This document shows, one piece after another, positions 40,389-49,789 of a stretch of 64,000 nucleotides of DNA. How positions within the stretch are numbered: the first letter of the stretch is position 1; each line of letters starts with the position of its first letter. The stretch comes from Streptomyces violaceoruber (lineage in GTDB: Bacteria > Actinomycetota > Actinomycetes > Streptomycetales > Streptomycetaceae). The position numbers were made by a program, and so were the translations under genes. The DNA lies in assembly GCF_033406955.1 (NCBI RefSeq), contig NZ_CP137734.1, forward strand, positions 2,542,001 through 2,606,000, written 5' to 3'. The notes below the pieces were generated by a model. It was not told where the DNA came from. It ran no database searches and was given only the letters and a program-made list of their open reading frames with translations.

Positions 40389-41048
40389 TCAGTCCCCCTC
40401 CACCACCGTCGACCGGCGGTTCCAGGCGCGCGGCGCCCGCCAGTGGAAGCGCAGGGCGAGCAGCCGCAGAACGAAGGCCGTGACGACCGCGAGCCCGCTG
40501 GTGAACGGGGTGAGCGCCTCGTAGCGGATGCACAGGGCGACCATCGCGGAGCCGACGATCGCCGGGACGGCGTACAGGTCGCGGTCCCAGCGCAGCAGTG
40601 AGGGCACCTCGTTGGCGAGCACGTCGCGCAGGACGCCGCCGCCGACCGCGGTGGTCAGGCCCAGACAGGCGGAGGCGGTCAGCCCGAGGCCGTAGTCGTA
40701 CGCCTTGGTGGTGCCGGCGACGCAGAACAGGCCGAGCCCGGCCGCGTCGAAGATGTTCACGCCGGTCTGGAGGCGCTCCACGTGGGGGTGGAGGAAGAAG
40801 ACCAGCAGCGTCGCCAGCAGCGGTGTGAGGAAGTACCCGAGGTCGGTGAAGGCGGCGGGCGGCACCGCGCCGATCACCAGGTCCCGGAACAGCCCGCCGC
40901 CGAGCGCGGTGACCTCGGCGAGGACGGCGATGCCGAAGACGTCGAAGTTCTTGCGTACGGCCAGCAGCGCGCCGGAGATGGCGAACACGAAGATGCCGAC
41001 CAGGTCGAGCGTGTGCTGGACGGTGGGGCTGAAGAGTTGCTCGTACAC
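40389..41048 (-). CDS. TRIC-type (UPF0126/YicG) membrane channel
   Basis: About 219 residues, two repeats of three helices plus one, with the paired TRIC signatures GGGLFRDLVIGAVPP and GGGVLRDVLANEVP. Bacterial homologues are monovalent-cation (potassium) channels. The start is ambiguous: GTG 41048 (ribosome-like GGAAGG is too close) or TTG 41069, whose ribosome site would lie inside the terminator stem of the upstream transporter operon. A leaderless message starting at 41048 is possible (TAAGAAT about 8 bases upstream). Confidence 0.85.
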   Translation of the reverse strand: MYEQLFSPTVQHTLDLVGIFVFAISGALLAVRKNFDVFGIAVLAEVTALGGGLFRDLVIGAVPPAAFTDLGYFLTPLLATLLVFFLHPHVERLQTGVNIFDAAGLGLFCVAGTTKAYDYGLGLTASACLGLTTAVGGGVLRDVLANEVPSLLRWDRDLYAVPAIVGSAMVALCIRYEALTPFTSGLAVVTAFVLRLLALRFHWRAPRAWNRRSTVVEGD

Positions 41049-41070
41049 CCTTCCATTCTTACCTGCCAAA

Positions 41071-41103
41071 GAGCCCCCGCCTTACAAACAAAGGCGGGGG
41101 CTC
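41071..41103 (-). terminator. Terminator of the oligopeptide transporter operon
   Basis: Perfect 13-bp stem GAGCCCCCGCCTT (41071-41083) with AAGGCGGGGGCTC (41091-41103), loop ACAAACA. Lies 23 bases past the oppF stop and immediately before the TRIC gene. Confidence 0.8.
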
Positions 41104-41126
41104 TGGGCGGGGCCTAGTGAACGAGG

Positions 41127-42557
41127 TCACTTCTCCTTGGCGGGAGGCTCCTCGTCGGTGCTCCCGGCACTCTCGGCAGCGGGCTCGTCGCCGTCCGACG
41201 CGGCATCGTCCGACGCGGAGTCGTCCGAGGCCGCATCGCTCGACCCGGCACCGTCCGAGGCGGCATCGCTCGACGCGGCTTCCTTCGGCGCGGCACCGTC
41301 CGAGACAGCGTCCTCCGACGCGGTCTCCTCCGAAGCCTCGGCCTCCGAAGCCTCGACCTCCGCGGCCACCGCCGCCGAGGTCGCCGCCGACTCGGCCAGC
41401 GCGTCCTCCGACACCAGCTCCGCCGCCTCCTTCGCGGCGGTGAGCAGGACGACGTCCTGCGGAGCCTGGTCCTCGAAGTTCTCCGGGTGGTGGCAGGCCA
41501 CCTGCTGGCCCGGCCGCAGCTCCTTGAGCGGCGGCTCGGTGGTCGTGCAGATCTGCGTCGCCTTCCAGCACCGGGTGTGGAAGCGGCAGCCGCTCGGCGG
41601 GGCGATCGGTGAGGGCACGTCGCCCTTGAGCAGGATGCGCTCACTCTTCGCGCCGCGCCGCGCCGGGTCCGGGATCGGCACCGCCGACATCAGCGCCTTG
41701 GTGTACGGGTGCATCGGCGTCTTGTAGAGCAGGTCGCGGTCGGCCAGCTCCATGATCTTGCCGAGGTACATCACCGCGATGCGGTCCGAGACGTGCCGGA
41801 CCACCGAGAGGTCGTGCGCGATGATCACGTACGTCAGGCCCAGCTCCTGCTGGAGGTCGTCGAGCAGGTTGACGACCTGGGCCTGGATCGACACGTCGAG
41901 CGCGGAGACCGGCTCGTCGGCCACGACCAGCCTCGGGTTGAGCGCGAGCGCGCGGGCGATGCCGATGCGCTGGCGCTGTCCGCCGGAGAACTCGTGCGGG
42001 TAGCGGTTGTAGTGCTCGGGGTTGAGCCCGACCACCGACAGCAGCCGCTGGACCTCCTTCTTGACCCCGCCCTCGGGCTGGACGCCCTGGAGCTTGAAGG
42101 GGGCGCTGACGATCGTGCCGATGGTGTGGCGCGGGTTCAGCGAGGAGTACGGGTCCTGGAAGATCATCTGCACGTCGCGGCGCAGCGGACGCATGCCGCC
42201 GACCCCGAGGTGGGTGATGTCCTTGCCCTGGAACTCGACCTTGCCGGCCGTCGGTTCGAGGAGCCGGGTGATCAGCCGGCCCATGGTCGACTTGCCGCAG
42301 CCGGACTCACCCACGACGCCGAGGGTCTCACCCGAGCGGACCTCGAAGTCGATGCCGTCGACGGCGCGGACGGCGCCGACCTGGCGCTGCAGCAGGCCCT
42401 TCCTGATGGGGAAGTGCTTCTGCAACCCGGTCACCTTGAGCAGGGTCTCGCCGGGGGCCGCACCCTTGGTGAGGGTGGCGGCCCCGGCGGACGTGCTCTC
42501 GGTGCCGTCGCTCTGCGCGGGGATGGCCACCGCTTCGTCCTTGGCTTCGTCGCTCAC
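41127..42557 (-). CDS. oppF: Oligopeptide ABC transporter ATP-binding protein with long acidic C-terminal tail
   Basis: ATPase of a peptide importer, 476 residues. Walker [10 protein letters not shown] (near 80), signature SGGQRQR (near 185), Walker [12 protein letters not shown], and the Opp C-terminal domain with Cys cluster [15 protein letters not shown]. Family members stop near 350-380; here about 95 further residues are low-complexity Ser/Asp/Glu/Ala (repeats such as SDAASD and SEEASE), ending [11 protein letters not shown] start overlaps the oppD stop (GTGA). Last gene of the operon. Confidence 0.93.
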   Translation of the reverse strand: MSDEAKDEAVAIPAQSDGTESTSAGAATLTKGAAPGETLLKVTGLQKHFPIRKGLLQRQVGAVRAVDGIDFEVRSGETLGVVGESGCGKSTMGRLITRLLEPTAGKVEFQGKDITHLGVGGMRPLRRDVQMIFQDPYSSLNPRHTIGTIVSAPFKLQGVQPEGGVKKEVQRLLSVVGLNPEHYNRYPHEFSGGQRQRIGIARALALNPRLVVADEPVSALDVSIQAQVVNLLDDLQQELGLTYVIIAHDLSVVRHVSDRIAVMYLGKIMELADRDLLYKTPMHPYTKALMSAVPIPDPARRGAKSERILLKGDVPSPIAPPSGCRFHTRCWKATQICTTTEPPLKELRPGQQVACHHPENFEDQAPQDVVLLTAAKEAAELVSEDALAESAATSAAVAAEVEASEAEASEETASEDAVSDGAAPKEAASSDAASDGAGSSDAASDDSASDDAASDGDEPAAESAGSTDEEPPAKEK

Positions 42558-43651
42558 AGCTTCGGCGCAATCTCTTCGGTCCAGATACGCTCCCGCTGCT
42601 CCTGCGACATGTGGCAGGCGGCCCAGTGCTTGCTGCCGACCTCGGTCAGCTCGGGGCGGACCGTGCGGGTGACGTCGTCCTTGGGCACGTCGGCGTACGG
42701 GCAGCGCGGGTTGAAGGCGCAGCCGGACGGGAGGTTGATGAGGGAGGGCGGCGAGCCCTTGACCGGGATGAGGCGTTCCTGCTGGTCGCGGTCGAGCCGC
42801 GGCATCGAGCCGAGCAGACCCCAGGTGTAGGGGTGCCGGGGCTCGTAGAACACCTTCTCGGCCGGACCGCGCTCCACGCACCGGCCGCCGTACATCACCA
42901 GGAGGTCGTCGGCCAGCTCGGCGACGACGCCCAGGTCGTGGGTGATGACGATGACCGCGGAGCCGAACTCCTTCTGCAGGTCCCGGATGAGGTCGAGGAT
43001 CTGCGCCTGGACGGTGACGTCCAGGGCGGTGGTCGGCTCGTCCGCGATGAGCAGCTCGGGGTTGTTCACCAGCGACATCGCGATCATCGCGCGCTGGCGC
43101 ATACCGCCGGAGAACTCGTGCGGGTAGCTGTCCACCCGCTTGTCCGGCTGCGGGATGCCGACCCGGTCGAGCATCTCGACCGCGCGCCGCTTGGCGGTCT
43201 TCTTGTCCACCTTGTGGTGGATGCGGTACGCCTCCACGATCTGCTGGCCGATCGTGTAGTACGGGTGCAGCGCGGACAGCGGGTCCTGGAAGATCATCGC
43301 CATCTCGCGGCCGCGCAGCTTGCGCACGTGGTCGGGGTCGGCGGACAGCAGCTCGGTGCCGTCCAGCCAGATCTCGCCCGATATCCGCGCCTTGCGCTTG
43401 CCGTACTGGCCGGCGGTGTGCAGGCCCATGATGCCGAGCGAGGTCACCGACTTGCCGGAGCCGGACTCGCCCACGATGCCGAGGGTCTTGCCCTTCTCCA
43501 GCTGGAAGGAGAGCCCGTCCACGGACTTGACCAGGCCGTCGTCGGTCGGGAAGTGGACCTTGAGGTCGCGTACTTCCAGGAAGGCGGTCGGCGCGGGCGA
43601 GCTGCCGGTGGGCTCGCCCACCGCTGCCCCGCTCTTGCTCAGTTCGGTCAT
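42554..43651 (-). CDS. oppD: Oligopeptide ABC transporter ATP-binding protein
   Basis: Companion ATPase, 365 residues. Walker [10 protein letters not shown] (near 58), signature FSGGMRQR (near 175), Walker [13 protein letters not shown], and the Cys-containing C-terminal Opp domain ([11 protein letters not shown]...CH). ATG overlaps the oppB stop (ATGA), giving tight coupling of both ATPases to the permease. Confidence 0.95.
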   Translation of the reverse strand: MTELSKSGAAVGEPTGSSPAPTAFLEVRDLKVHFPTDDGLVKSVDGLSFQLEKGKTLGIVGESGSGKSVTSLGIMGLHTAGQYGKRKARISGEIWLDGTELLSADPDHVRKLRGREMAMIFQDPLSALHPYYTIGQQIVEAYRIHHKVDKKTAKRRAVEMLDRVGIPQPDKRVDSYPHEFSGGMRQRAMIAMSLVNNPELLIADEPTTALDVTVQAQILDLIRDLQKEFGSAVIVITHDLGVVAELADDLLVMYGGRCVERGPAEKVFYEPRHPYTWGLLGSMPRLDRDQQERLIPVKGSPPSLINLPSGCAFNPRCPYADVPKDDVTRTVRPELTEVGSKHWAACHMSQEQRERIWTEEIAPKL

Positions 43652-44646
43652 GCGAGCCTCACTCGGGGGTCGATCACGGCGTACAGGATGTCCACCACGA
43701 GGTTGGCGATCAGCACCGCGAGAGAAGTGATCAGGACGACGCCCAGGATGAAGGGCAGGTCGTGGTTCTTGATCGCGTCCAGCACCTTCTGGCCGAGGCC
43801 GGGGAGGCTGAACGTGGTCTCGGTCAGGATCGCGCCGCCCATCAGGGCGCCGAGGTCCATGCCGAGCATGGTGAGCAGGGGGGTCAGGGTCGATCGCATC
43901 GCGTGCTTGCTGATGACGACCTGTTCCTTGAGTCCCTTGGCCCGCGCGGTGCGGATGTAGTCCTCGCCGAGGATCTCCAGCATGGTGGCGCGGGTGATCC
44001 GGGCGTACATCGCGGCGTACAGGAAGGCCAGGGTGATCCAGGGCAGGATCATGCCGCCGAGCCATCCGGTGAGGCTGTCCTCGAGCGGTACGAACTCGCC
44101 GTCGATCCAGCCGAGGCCGTAGGAGAAGATCGCCAGGCTCAGCAGACCGGTGAAGTAGATGGGGAGGGAGACACCCGCCAGGGCGACGACCATGGCGCCG
44201 CGGTCCCACAGCGTGCCGCGCTTGAGGGCGGAGAGCACACCGGCGGCCACGCCGAAGATCAGCCACAGCACGGCGGCACCGAGCGCGAGAGCCAGGGTCA
44301 CCGGGAAACGCTCGGTCAGCACCGGCCAGACCGACTGCTCGGTCTTGAAGGAGTAGCCGAAGCAGGGCGCGGCGCAGTGGGTCACGTCGCCGCCGGCCGC
44401 GTAGGTGCGACCCGCGAAGATGCCCTTGAAGAACTCCCAGGCCTGGACGAAGACCGGGTCGCCCAGACCCAGCTTCTCCCGCACACCCTCGACGGCGGCG
44501 GGGTCCGCCTGCTTGCCGACGAAGTTCAGGGCGATGTCGACCCCGGCCCACTTGGGGACGAGGAAGAAGATGCAGAAGACCACCAGGATGATGACCACGA
44601 GCATCACTGCGGCGGCGAACAGCCGCCTGATGAGGTAAGCGAGCAC
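43648..44646 (-). CDS. oppB: Oligopeptide ABC transporter permease (OppB type)
   Basis: Inner-membrane permease, 332 residues, six helices. First helix [28 protein letters not shown] is typical; the EAA coupling loop is [32 protein letters not shown] (near 240), which docks on the ATPases. The periplasmic loop between helix 1 and 2 carries two cysteines ([10 protein letters not shown]). Preceded by a strong hairpin that separates it from the binding-protein gene. Confidence 0.94.
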   Translation of the reverse strand: MLAYLIRRLFAAAVMLVVIILVVFCIFFLVPKWAGVDIALNFVGKQADPAAVEGVREKLGLGDPVFVQAWEFFKGIFAGRTYAAGGDVTHCAAPCFGYSFKTEQSVWPVLTERFPVTLALALGAAVLWLIFGVAAGVLSALKRGTLWDRGAMVVALAGVSLPIYFTGLLSLAIFSYGLGWIDGEFVPLEDSLTGWLGGMILPWITLAFLYAAMYARITRATMLEILGEDYIRTARAKGLKEQVVISKHAMRSTLTPLLTMLGMDLGALMGGAILTETTFSLPGLGQKVLDAIKNHDLPFILGVVLITSLAVLIANLVVDILYAVIDPRVRLA

Positions 44647-44667
44647 GGGTTGCGGCCCGCTGCGTCC

Positions 44668-44700
44668 CGCGGGCCGCCGGAGGTTGTCCGGCGGCCCGCG
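44668..44700 (-). terminator. Attenuating hairpin between binding protein and permease genes
   Basis: Perfect 13-bp stem CGCGGGCCGCCGG (44668-44680) with CCGGCGGCCCGCG (44688-44700), loop AGGTTGT. Such hairpins commonly stabilise or partly terminate binding-protein messages so that more binding protein than permease is made. Confidence 0.65.
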
Positions 44701-44754
44701 GTCACGCCGCGCCGGCCTTCACCTGCCTTTCGTGCCGTACGGCGGGTGTACCGG

Positions 44755-46557
44755 TTACTTCTTGGGGTTCTTCAGACCGATGTTCACGAAGTCGTACATA
44801 CCGCTGTAGGCGTCGGTGGTGTACACGTTCGCGATGTTGCTGGAGCGCCAGTTGATGAACTTCTCGAAGACGAAGGGCAGGTAGTACGCGCCCTCCATCA
44901 CCTTGTGGTTGATCTCCGTGGCGATCTGCTTCTTGCCCGCGTCGTCCTTGGCCGTCAGGTAGTCGGCGAAGAGACCGTCGATCTTCGGGTCGTCGATCAT
45001 CGCGAAGTTGTTGTTCGCGCTGTCGAGGATGTAGTCGCTGTGCCACAGCGGCAGACCGTAGCCCTGCACGGACGGGAAGTCCGGGCCCCAGCCCATGATG
45101 ATGATGCCGTAGCCCTTCTTCTGCACGTTCGAGGGGCTGCCGATGACGCTGGCGTACTGCGAGCCGTCGTACTGGTCGATCTCGACGTCGATGCCGACCT
45201 TCTTCAGCGAGGCCTGGAGGGACTCGGCGGTGGCGACCTCGACCGGCTTGTTGTTGCGGACCGCGATGGTGGTCTTGAAGCCGTTCGGCTGGTTGCAGGC
45301 CTTCAGCTCTTCCTTGGCCTTCTCGACGTTGCCCTTCTTGTTGGCACCGGACATCTCGTACGGGTCGTACTTCTGACCCTCGGAGCCCGGGACGGCGGGC
45401 GGCAGCATGTTGGTGCCGATGTCACCGCCGGCGACCGGGCCGCCGCGCGCGGTCTGCAGGGAGACGTGGTCGGCCCCGTAGAGCACGGCCTTGCGGCAGT
45501 GGATGTTGTCGAACGGCTTCACGTTCTGCGGGAAGGCCGCGTACCGGATGTAACCCGAGACCGGGTTGTCCAGGTTGGCCTTGTGCTCCTTCAGGGCGGT
45601 GGTGCGGCCCTGCGGGGACAGACCGGTCTGCGCCAGGTCGATGTCGTAGTCGCCGGCGATGAGGCGGGCGTCCATGTCGTTGGCGTTGGTGAAGAACTTG
45701 ATCGTGATCTTGTCCGGGTACGCCTTGCGGACCGGGTCCGACGCCTGCTTCCACTCGGTGTTGCGGACCAGGGTCAGGTCCTTGCCGGGGTTGTAGGACT
45801 CGAACTTGTACGGACCCGAGGAGAACGGGTGCAGGCCGTACTTGGACTTGGTGTCCTTGTCCTGGCGGACCGGGGACGCCGAGGTCAGCGCGAGCATCTC
45901 CTCGAAGTCCGAGTTGGCCTGCGGCAGGTGGAAGACGATGGTCTTGTCGTCCGGCGTCTCGATCGCCTTCAGACCGAGCTTGTCCTTGGACGTGTCCTTG
46001 TACGGGCCCTGGTACTCACCCTTGGGGTCGAGCACCTCCTTGAGGTACGTCGGGCCGCCGGACAGCACGTCCTGCGCCCAGACGCGCTCGATGCCGTACT
46101 TGACGTCCTTGGAGGTGATCGGCTTGCCGTCCTCCCAGGTGACGCCGTCACGCAGGGTGTACGTGTAGGTCTTGCCGTCCTCCGAGACCTTGGCGACGTC
46201 GGTGGCGAGGTCGGGGGTGGTCTCGGCGCCGGCGGCACCCGGCTCGGTCTTGTTCGTGACCAGCTGGCGGCTGTAGTAGCGGGAGAAGTCCCACATGAAG
46301 CCGTAGTAGCCGCGCGTGGTGTCCCACGAGTCGGCGTCCTGCGTGCTGGCGAACTTCAGCGTGCCGCCCTTCTTGGCCTCGGAGGCCTGGGCGACCTTGT
46401 TGTTGGCCGCGTCGTAGCCGGCCGCGCCGTTCTTCGAACCGCCGCCGCTGTCGTCGTCGCCGCCTCCGCCGCACGCCGCCGTGGTCAGCAGCGCGGCGAC
46501 CACTGCGGCAGCGGCCAAAGCCTGCTTGCGCCGCCCTGAGGTGCGTTGGGTAGTCAC
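44755..46557 (-). CDS. oppA: Oligopeptide-binding lipoprotein of ABC transporter
   Basis: Extracellular solute-binding protein family 5, 600 residues. Signal peptide with basic start (RTSGRRK), hydrophobic core and lipobox TAAC (Cys 29), then a Gly/Asp-rich tether. SBP_bac_5 signatures: GGTLKFASTQDADSWDT, YTYTLRDGVTWEDGKPITSKDVKYGIERV, HPFSSGPYKFESYNPG. Binds peptides outside the cell and delivers them to OppBC. GTG start. Downstream of oppC by 71 bases and upstream of oppB by 108 bases. Confidence 0.94.
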   Translation of the reverse strand: MTTQRTSGRRKQALAAAAVVAALLTTAACGGGGDDDSGGGSKNGAAGYDAANNKVAQASEAKKGGTLKFASTQDADSWDTTRGYYGFMWDFSRYYSRQLVTNKTEPGAAGAETTPDLATDVAKVSEDGKTYTYTLRDGVTWEDGKPITSKDVKYGIERVWAQDVLSGGPTYLKEVLDPKGEYQGPYKDTSKDKLGLKAIETPDDKTIVFHLPQANSDFEEMLALTSASPVRQDKDTKSKYGLHPFSSGPYKFESYNPGKDLTLVRNTEWKQASDPVRKAYPDKITIKFFTNANDMDARLIAGDYDIDLAQTGLSPQGRTTALKEHKANLDNPVSGYIRYAAFPQNVKPFDNIHCRKAVLYGADHVSLQTARGGPVAGGDIGTNMLPPAVPGSEGQKYDPYEMSGANKKGNVEKAKEELKACNQPNGFKTTIAVRNNKPVEVATAESLQASLKKVGIDVEIDQYDGSQYASVIGSPSNVQKKGYGIIIMGWGPDFPSVQGYGLPLWHSDYILDSANNNFAMIDDPKIDGLFADYLTAKDDAGKKQIATEINHKVMEGAYYLPFVFEKFINWRSSNIANVYTTDAYSGMYDFVNIGLKNPKK

Positions 46558-46585
46558 GATCTCGGATCCTCCGGATTAGATGAGA

Positions 46586-46609
46586 GACCCCGTGCAGGTG
46601 CCACGGGTC
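46586..46609 (-). other. Small hairpin between oppC and oppA
   Basis: GACCC-GTG (46586-46594, one bulged C) pairs with CACGGGTC (46602-46609). May stabilise the oppA message. Confidence 0.35.
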
Positions 46610-46628
46610 GCTTTGCGGTACGGCAGGG

Positions 46629-47636
46629 TCAGCGGGACCCCTTCGGGTCCAGCGCGTCGCGCACGCCGTCACCGAAGAGGTTGAAGGCAAGAACGGTGAT
46701 GAAGATCGCCACACCGGGGACCACCATGTACATGGGGTCCGACTTGTAGTAGTCGATCGCGCTCGAGAGCATCTGCCCCCACGACGACGTGGGCGGCTTG
46801 ACGCCCACACCCAGGAAGCTGAGCGCCGCCTCGGTGAGGATGTTGGTGGGGATCATCATCGTCGTGTACACGATGATCGGCGCCACCAGGTTGGGCAGCA
46901 GTTCCTTGAACAGGATGTAGAACCGTCCGGCCCCCAGCGACCGGGCCGCCTCGACGTACTCCCGTTCACGCATCGAGAGTGTCTGACCGCGGACCACGCG
47001 ACCGATGTAGGGCCAGCCGAAGAAGCCGATGACCACGATCATCATGAGCAGGCGCACGCCCGTGCCGCTCAGTCCGAGCATGTTGTCCGGCATGACGGAG
47101 ACCAGGGCGATGATGAAGAGCAGCTGCGGGAAGGCCAGCAGGCCGTCCATGATGCGGCAGATGAGGGAGTCGACCCAGCCGCCGAAGAAGCCCGCGAGGA
47201 CCCCGAGGACGGTGCCGAGGACCACGGCGACCATCGCGGACAGGAAGCCGACCAGCAGCGAGATCCGGGCGCCGTGGACGATACGGGCGAAGATGTCGCG
47301 GCCGTTGACCGGCTCCACGCCGAGCCAGTGCTCGCCGCCGAGGCCGCCCAGGGAACCCGTGGGGGTACCGAACAGCGGGTCGATCATGTCCTCGTTGTAC
47401 GCGTTGGGGTCCTGCCCGTAGAGCGAGGTGATCAAGGGCGCGAACACGGCGACCACGATGAGGACCAGCACGACGATGCCGCCCGCGAGGGCCAGCTTGT
47501 CCCGCTTCAGGCGCTCCCAGGCGATCCGGCCCAGGGAACGCCCTTGTACCGACTTGGCCTCGGCGCCGGCGACCGCCGCTTCCTCTGCCGCACTCGGGGC
47601 CGCTTCCGCGGTCGGCTCGTGCAATGGTGCCGTCAT
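46629..47636 (-). CDS. oppC: Oligopeptide ABC transporter permease (OppC type)
   Basis: Second permease subunit, 335 residues from ATG 47636. An Ala/Glu-rich cytoplasmic N terminus (~55 residues) precedes the first helix (LALAGGIVVLVLIVVAVFAPLI); the EAA loop reads EYVEAARSLGAGRFYILFKELLPN (near 245). It ends in GDGVRDALDPKGSR, the typical OppC tail. First gene of the operon in an order C-A-B-D-F. The longer frame to 47729 is not conserved. Confidence 0.93.
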   Translation of the reverse strand: MTAPLHEPTAEAAPSAAEEAAVAGAEAKSVQGRSLGRIAWERLKRDKLALAGGIVVLVLIVVAVFAPLITSLYGQDPNAYNEDMIDPLFGTPTGSLGGLGGEHWLGVEPVNGRDIFARIVHGARISLLVGFLSAMVAVVLGTVLGVLAGFFGGWVDSLICRIMDGLLAFPQLLFIIALVSVMPDNMLGLSGTGVRLLMMIVVIGFFGWPYIGRVVRGQTLSMREREYVEAARSLGAGRFYILFKELLPNLVAPIIVYTTMMIPTNILTEAALSFLGVGVKPPTSSWGQMLSSAIDYYKSDPMYMVVPGVAIFITVLAFNLFGDGVRDALDPKGSR

Positions 47637-47950
47637 CTGGCAGGGACCCCTCTCAACCGGCGGTAGCCGGCCCGCACTTGCCGCTGTAGCGGCGTGATCA
47701 GTCCGTCGTACAAAGAGGCGAGCATCCACCCCTTGTTGCGGGAGTCTTCAACGCTTTGGCGATCTGTAGCCAGACTTGACGGGGAATGGATGCGCAACCG
47801 TGATGCTGTTTGAGGTGTTCCGTTATCCGGACAGTGGGTAACGGGGGCCGGACGCGGGCGAGTTGGGACATCAGGGACAAGGTGGCGCTTTGCGTCCTCA
47901 TCTACGCGCGAAGATCGCCTCTTCCGACAGGGAGAAGGACCCCGCCGCCG
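47637..47950. other. Intergenic region upstream of the opp operon
   Basis: About 314 bases without a convincing gene. A 67-codon minus-strand frame (47698-47901) has no ribosome site and unlike codon use. The opp promoter must lie here; TTGAAG followed 17 bases later by TGGATG (about 47716-47744, minus strand) is a weak candidate. A short CCGCTACAGCGG palindrome lies near 47682-47693. Confidence 0.5.
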
Positions 47951-48748
47951 TCAGTACCGGCTACCGGCCGGAGGGTATCCGTACCCGCCCGCCGGCGCCT
48001 GGGCGGGGGCCGGCGCGTGGGCCTCGCGGTCGTAGAACGGGCGCGCGTTGGCGCGCAGCCACAGGGCGACCGGGTCGTGGGCGTCGGTCATCGCCACCGT
48101 CGACACCGGCAGCCCGTCCGGCACCGCGCCGACGGACTGCTGCATCATCGCGCGCACCGCGTCGACGGCCGGCGGGGAGGTGTCGTACACGTCCAGGCCG
48201 ATGGCGAGGTACGGCGCTCCGAGCGCCGGCTGCACCCAGGCGCGGCGCAGCGCGCGGACCGCCGGGGTGCGGTGGGCGTTCTGTGCGAGCAGGGCGTAGA
48301 ACTGGGGGATCTCGATGGCCGGTTCGGACAGCCGCAGGGGCCCGGCGGGATGGCGGTCCAGGCCGGAGGCGATGCGGCGCAGGTCGAGCCAGGGGATGCC
48401 GACGCCGCCGCCGGGGGCGTGCGGATTGAGCCACAGGCCGTAGTGGTCCGGGTACAGGGCGCGGGCCGCCTCCAGGCCGTCGACCACTTCGTACGACCGG
48501 TTCCAGCCGCTGGCCGAGAGCTCCTGGGCGGAGGTCACACAGGGCGCGTAGCCGTAGCCCTCGACCTCCATGTTCCCGTACTGGGCGTCCGGGGAGCCGG
48601 CCTGGCCGTGCCACAGCAGCATCCAGACCTGGCCGGAAGTGGGGGTGGCGAGGGCGCGCAGCAGGGCCTCGTAGGCGTCGTAGCGCCCGGGCGTCACCTG
48701 GCGCAGCATGTGCTCGACCTGTCCGGTCGTGGTGCCGCTGGCGCTCAC
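47951..48748 (-). CDS. SseB-like protein (paralogue 1)
   Basis: 265 residues, no membrane segment. Similar to the SseB (enhanced serine sensitivity) family: internal stretch GLWLNPHAPGGGVGIPWLDLRRIASGL and a C-terminal half ending with DPVALWLRANARPFYDRE, matching the end of the neighbouring paralogue. A Pro/Ala/Gly/Tyr-rich tail follows. Biochemical role unknown; SseB acts on serine tolerance in E. coli. Same strand as the second paralogue, 194 bases downstream of it. Confidence 0.7.
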   Translation of the reverse strand: MSASGTTTGQVEHMLRQVTPGRYDAYEALLRALATPTSGQVWMLLWHGQAGSPDAQYGNMEVEGYGYAPCVTSAQELSASGWNRSYEVVDGLEAARALYPDHYGLWLNPHAPGGGVGIPWLDLRRIASGLDRHPAGPLRLSEPAIEIPQFYALLAQNAHRTPAVRALRRAWVQPALGAPYLAIGLDVYDTSPPAVDAVRAMMQQSVGAVPDGLPVSTVAMTDAHDPVALWLRANARPFYDREAHAPAPAQAPAGGYGYPPAGSRY

Positions 48749-48853
48749 GCGTATCGCCCCTTCGAGAAGTTCCCCCGGTGTGGGGACCAGCTTAAGGCTC
48801 CGCCGGGTGCGGGGGGCCTATGAGCTCGGGGTGTGCTGTCGTCGTGCGGCTGC

Positions 48854-48926
48854 GGGTACGTCGTGGCTTGTCGCGCCCGCGCGGCGGAGCCGCACATGTC
48901 ACGGCCCCGCGCCCCCGAAGGGGCGC
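48854..48926 (-). repeat. Probable Streptomyces intergenic repeat with terminator hairpin
   Basis: The stretch beginning GGGTACGTCGTGGCTTGTCG and continuing through GCGGCGGAGCCGC resembles a repeat I remember from gaps of many Streptomyces genomes. It ends in hairpin GCGCCCC-CGAA-GGGGCGC (48909-48926), 16 bases beyond the stop of the second SseB gene, for which it would serve as terminator. Confidence 0.5.
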
Positions 48927-48942
48927 TCGCCCGGGCCCGCGT

Positions 48943-49710
48943 CTACAAGTCCCGGTCGTAGAAGGGCCTGACCCTCTCCCGCATCCAGTCGCAGACCGGG
49001 TCCTGGGCTGCTTCCAGGAGGACCAGGTTGACCTGGTACTTCAGGGGGGACTTGGCGAGGGCCCGGCCGAGGGCGTCCAGGGGCAGGGTGCGGGCGTCGC
49101 CCTCCCAGTGGGTCAGTTCGACGCCGACGAACAGGACCGGGTCGGCGGTCTCGACGGCGGCCAGGCAGCGGCGCGCGCTGCGTACGACGCCGGTGGCGGC
49201 GAACTCGGCGGAGGCCGCGGCCAGGAAGTCCACCGGATCGTCCTGCCAGTCCGGCTCGAAGAGACGGACCCGGCCGCCGGAGGAGGGCCCGTCCAGCGGG
49301 GTGCGCCCGGCCCGGCACAGCTCGGCCACGGCGGGCGGCGGCAGCGGGATGCCGACCACGCCCTCCGGGTTCACCGCGATGCCGACCTGCGGTGGCAGGC
49401 CGCGGGCGAACTCCGCGGCGGGGGCGATGGTGTACGCCATGTGCGCGCCCGCGACCTGGCGGAGCTGCTCCTCCGAGCTGAACACCGGCACGTAGGCCTG
49501 GCCGTCGATCTCCAGCGAGGGCAGGTCGAGGGGGCCGCTGTGCGGGCCGCCGCCGTTCGGCAGGGGGACCCACAGGAAGCTGCGGCCGAGGACCTCCACG
49601 ATCCGGCCACCGGCCGACGGGATGCCGAGGGAGGCGGACAGCACCTCCTCCAGCTCGTTGCCGGGCCACCCGCCGTGCGGGTGGGGGTGCGTCTGTGCCG
49701 GGAAGTCCAT
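48943..49710 (-). CDS. SseB family protein (paralogue 2)
   Basis: 255 residues; SseB N-terminal domain (ELEEVLSASLGIPSAGGRIVEVLGRSFLWVPLP ... DGQAYVPVFSSEEQLRQVAG) and SseB C-terminal domain (DPVLFVGVELTHWEGDARTLPLDALGRAL, ending CDWMRERVRPFYDRDL). Named after an E. coli protein whose excess changes serine sensitivity; molecular role not established. Lies close to the glycine/serine operon, which gives the family name some local sense. ATG start follows a promoter-sized gap after the P-loop gene. Confidence 0.82.
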   Translation of the reverse strand: MDFPAQTHPHPHGGWPGNELEEVLSASLGIPSAGGRIVEVLGRSFLWVPLPNGGGPHSGPLDLPSLEIDGQAYVPVFSSEEQLRQVAGAHMAYTIAPAAEFARGLPPQVGIAVNPEGVVGIPLPPPAVAELCRAGRTPLDGPSSGGRVRLFEPDWQDDPVDFLAAASAEFAATGVVRSARRCLAAVETADPVLFVGVELTHWEGDARTLPLDALGRALAKSPLKYQVNLVLLEAAQDPVCDWMRERVRPFYDRDL

Positions 49711-49789
49711 CTGCCTACCTACCGCCTGCCTGGTACCGCCGTTCGTGGCTGAAAGGCTAACCCGTTCGGCCCCGGAGCCCTACCGTGCG

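Noticed and set aside
47698..47901. 67-codon minus-strand gene in the opp upstream region
   Set aside because: No ribosome site, unlike codon use, and it occupies the place where the opp promoter must be.
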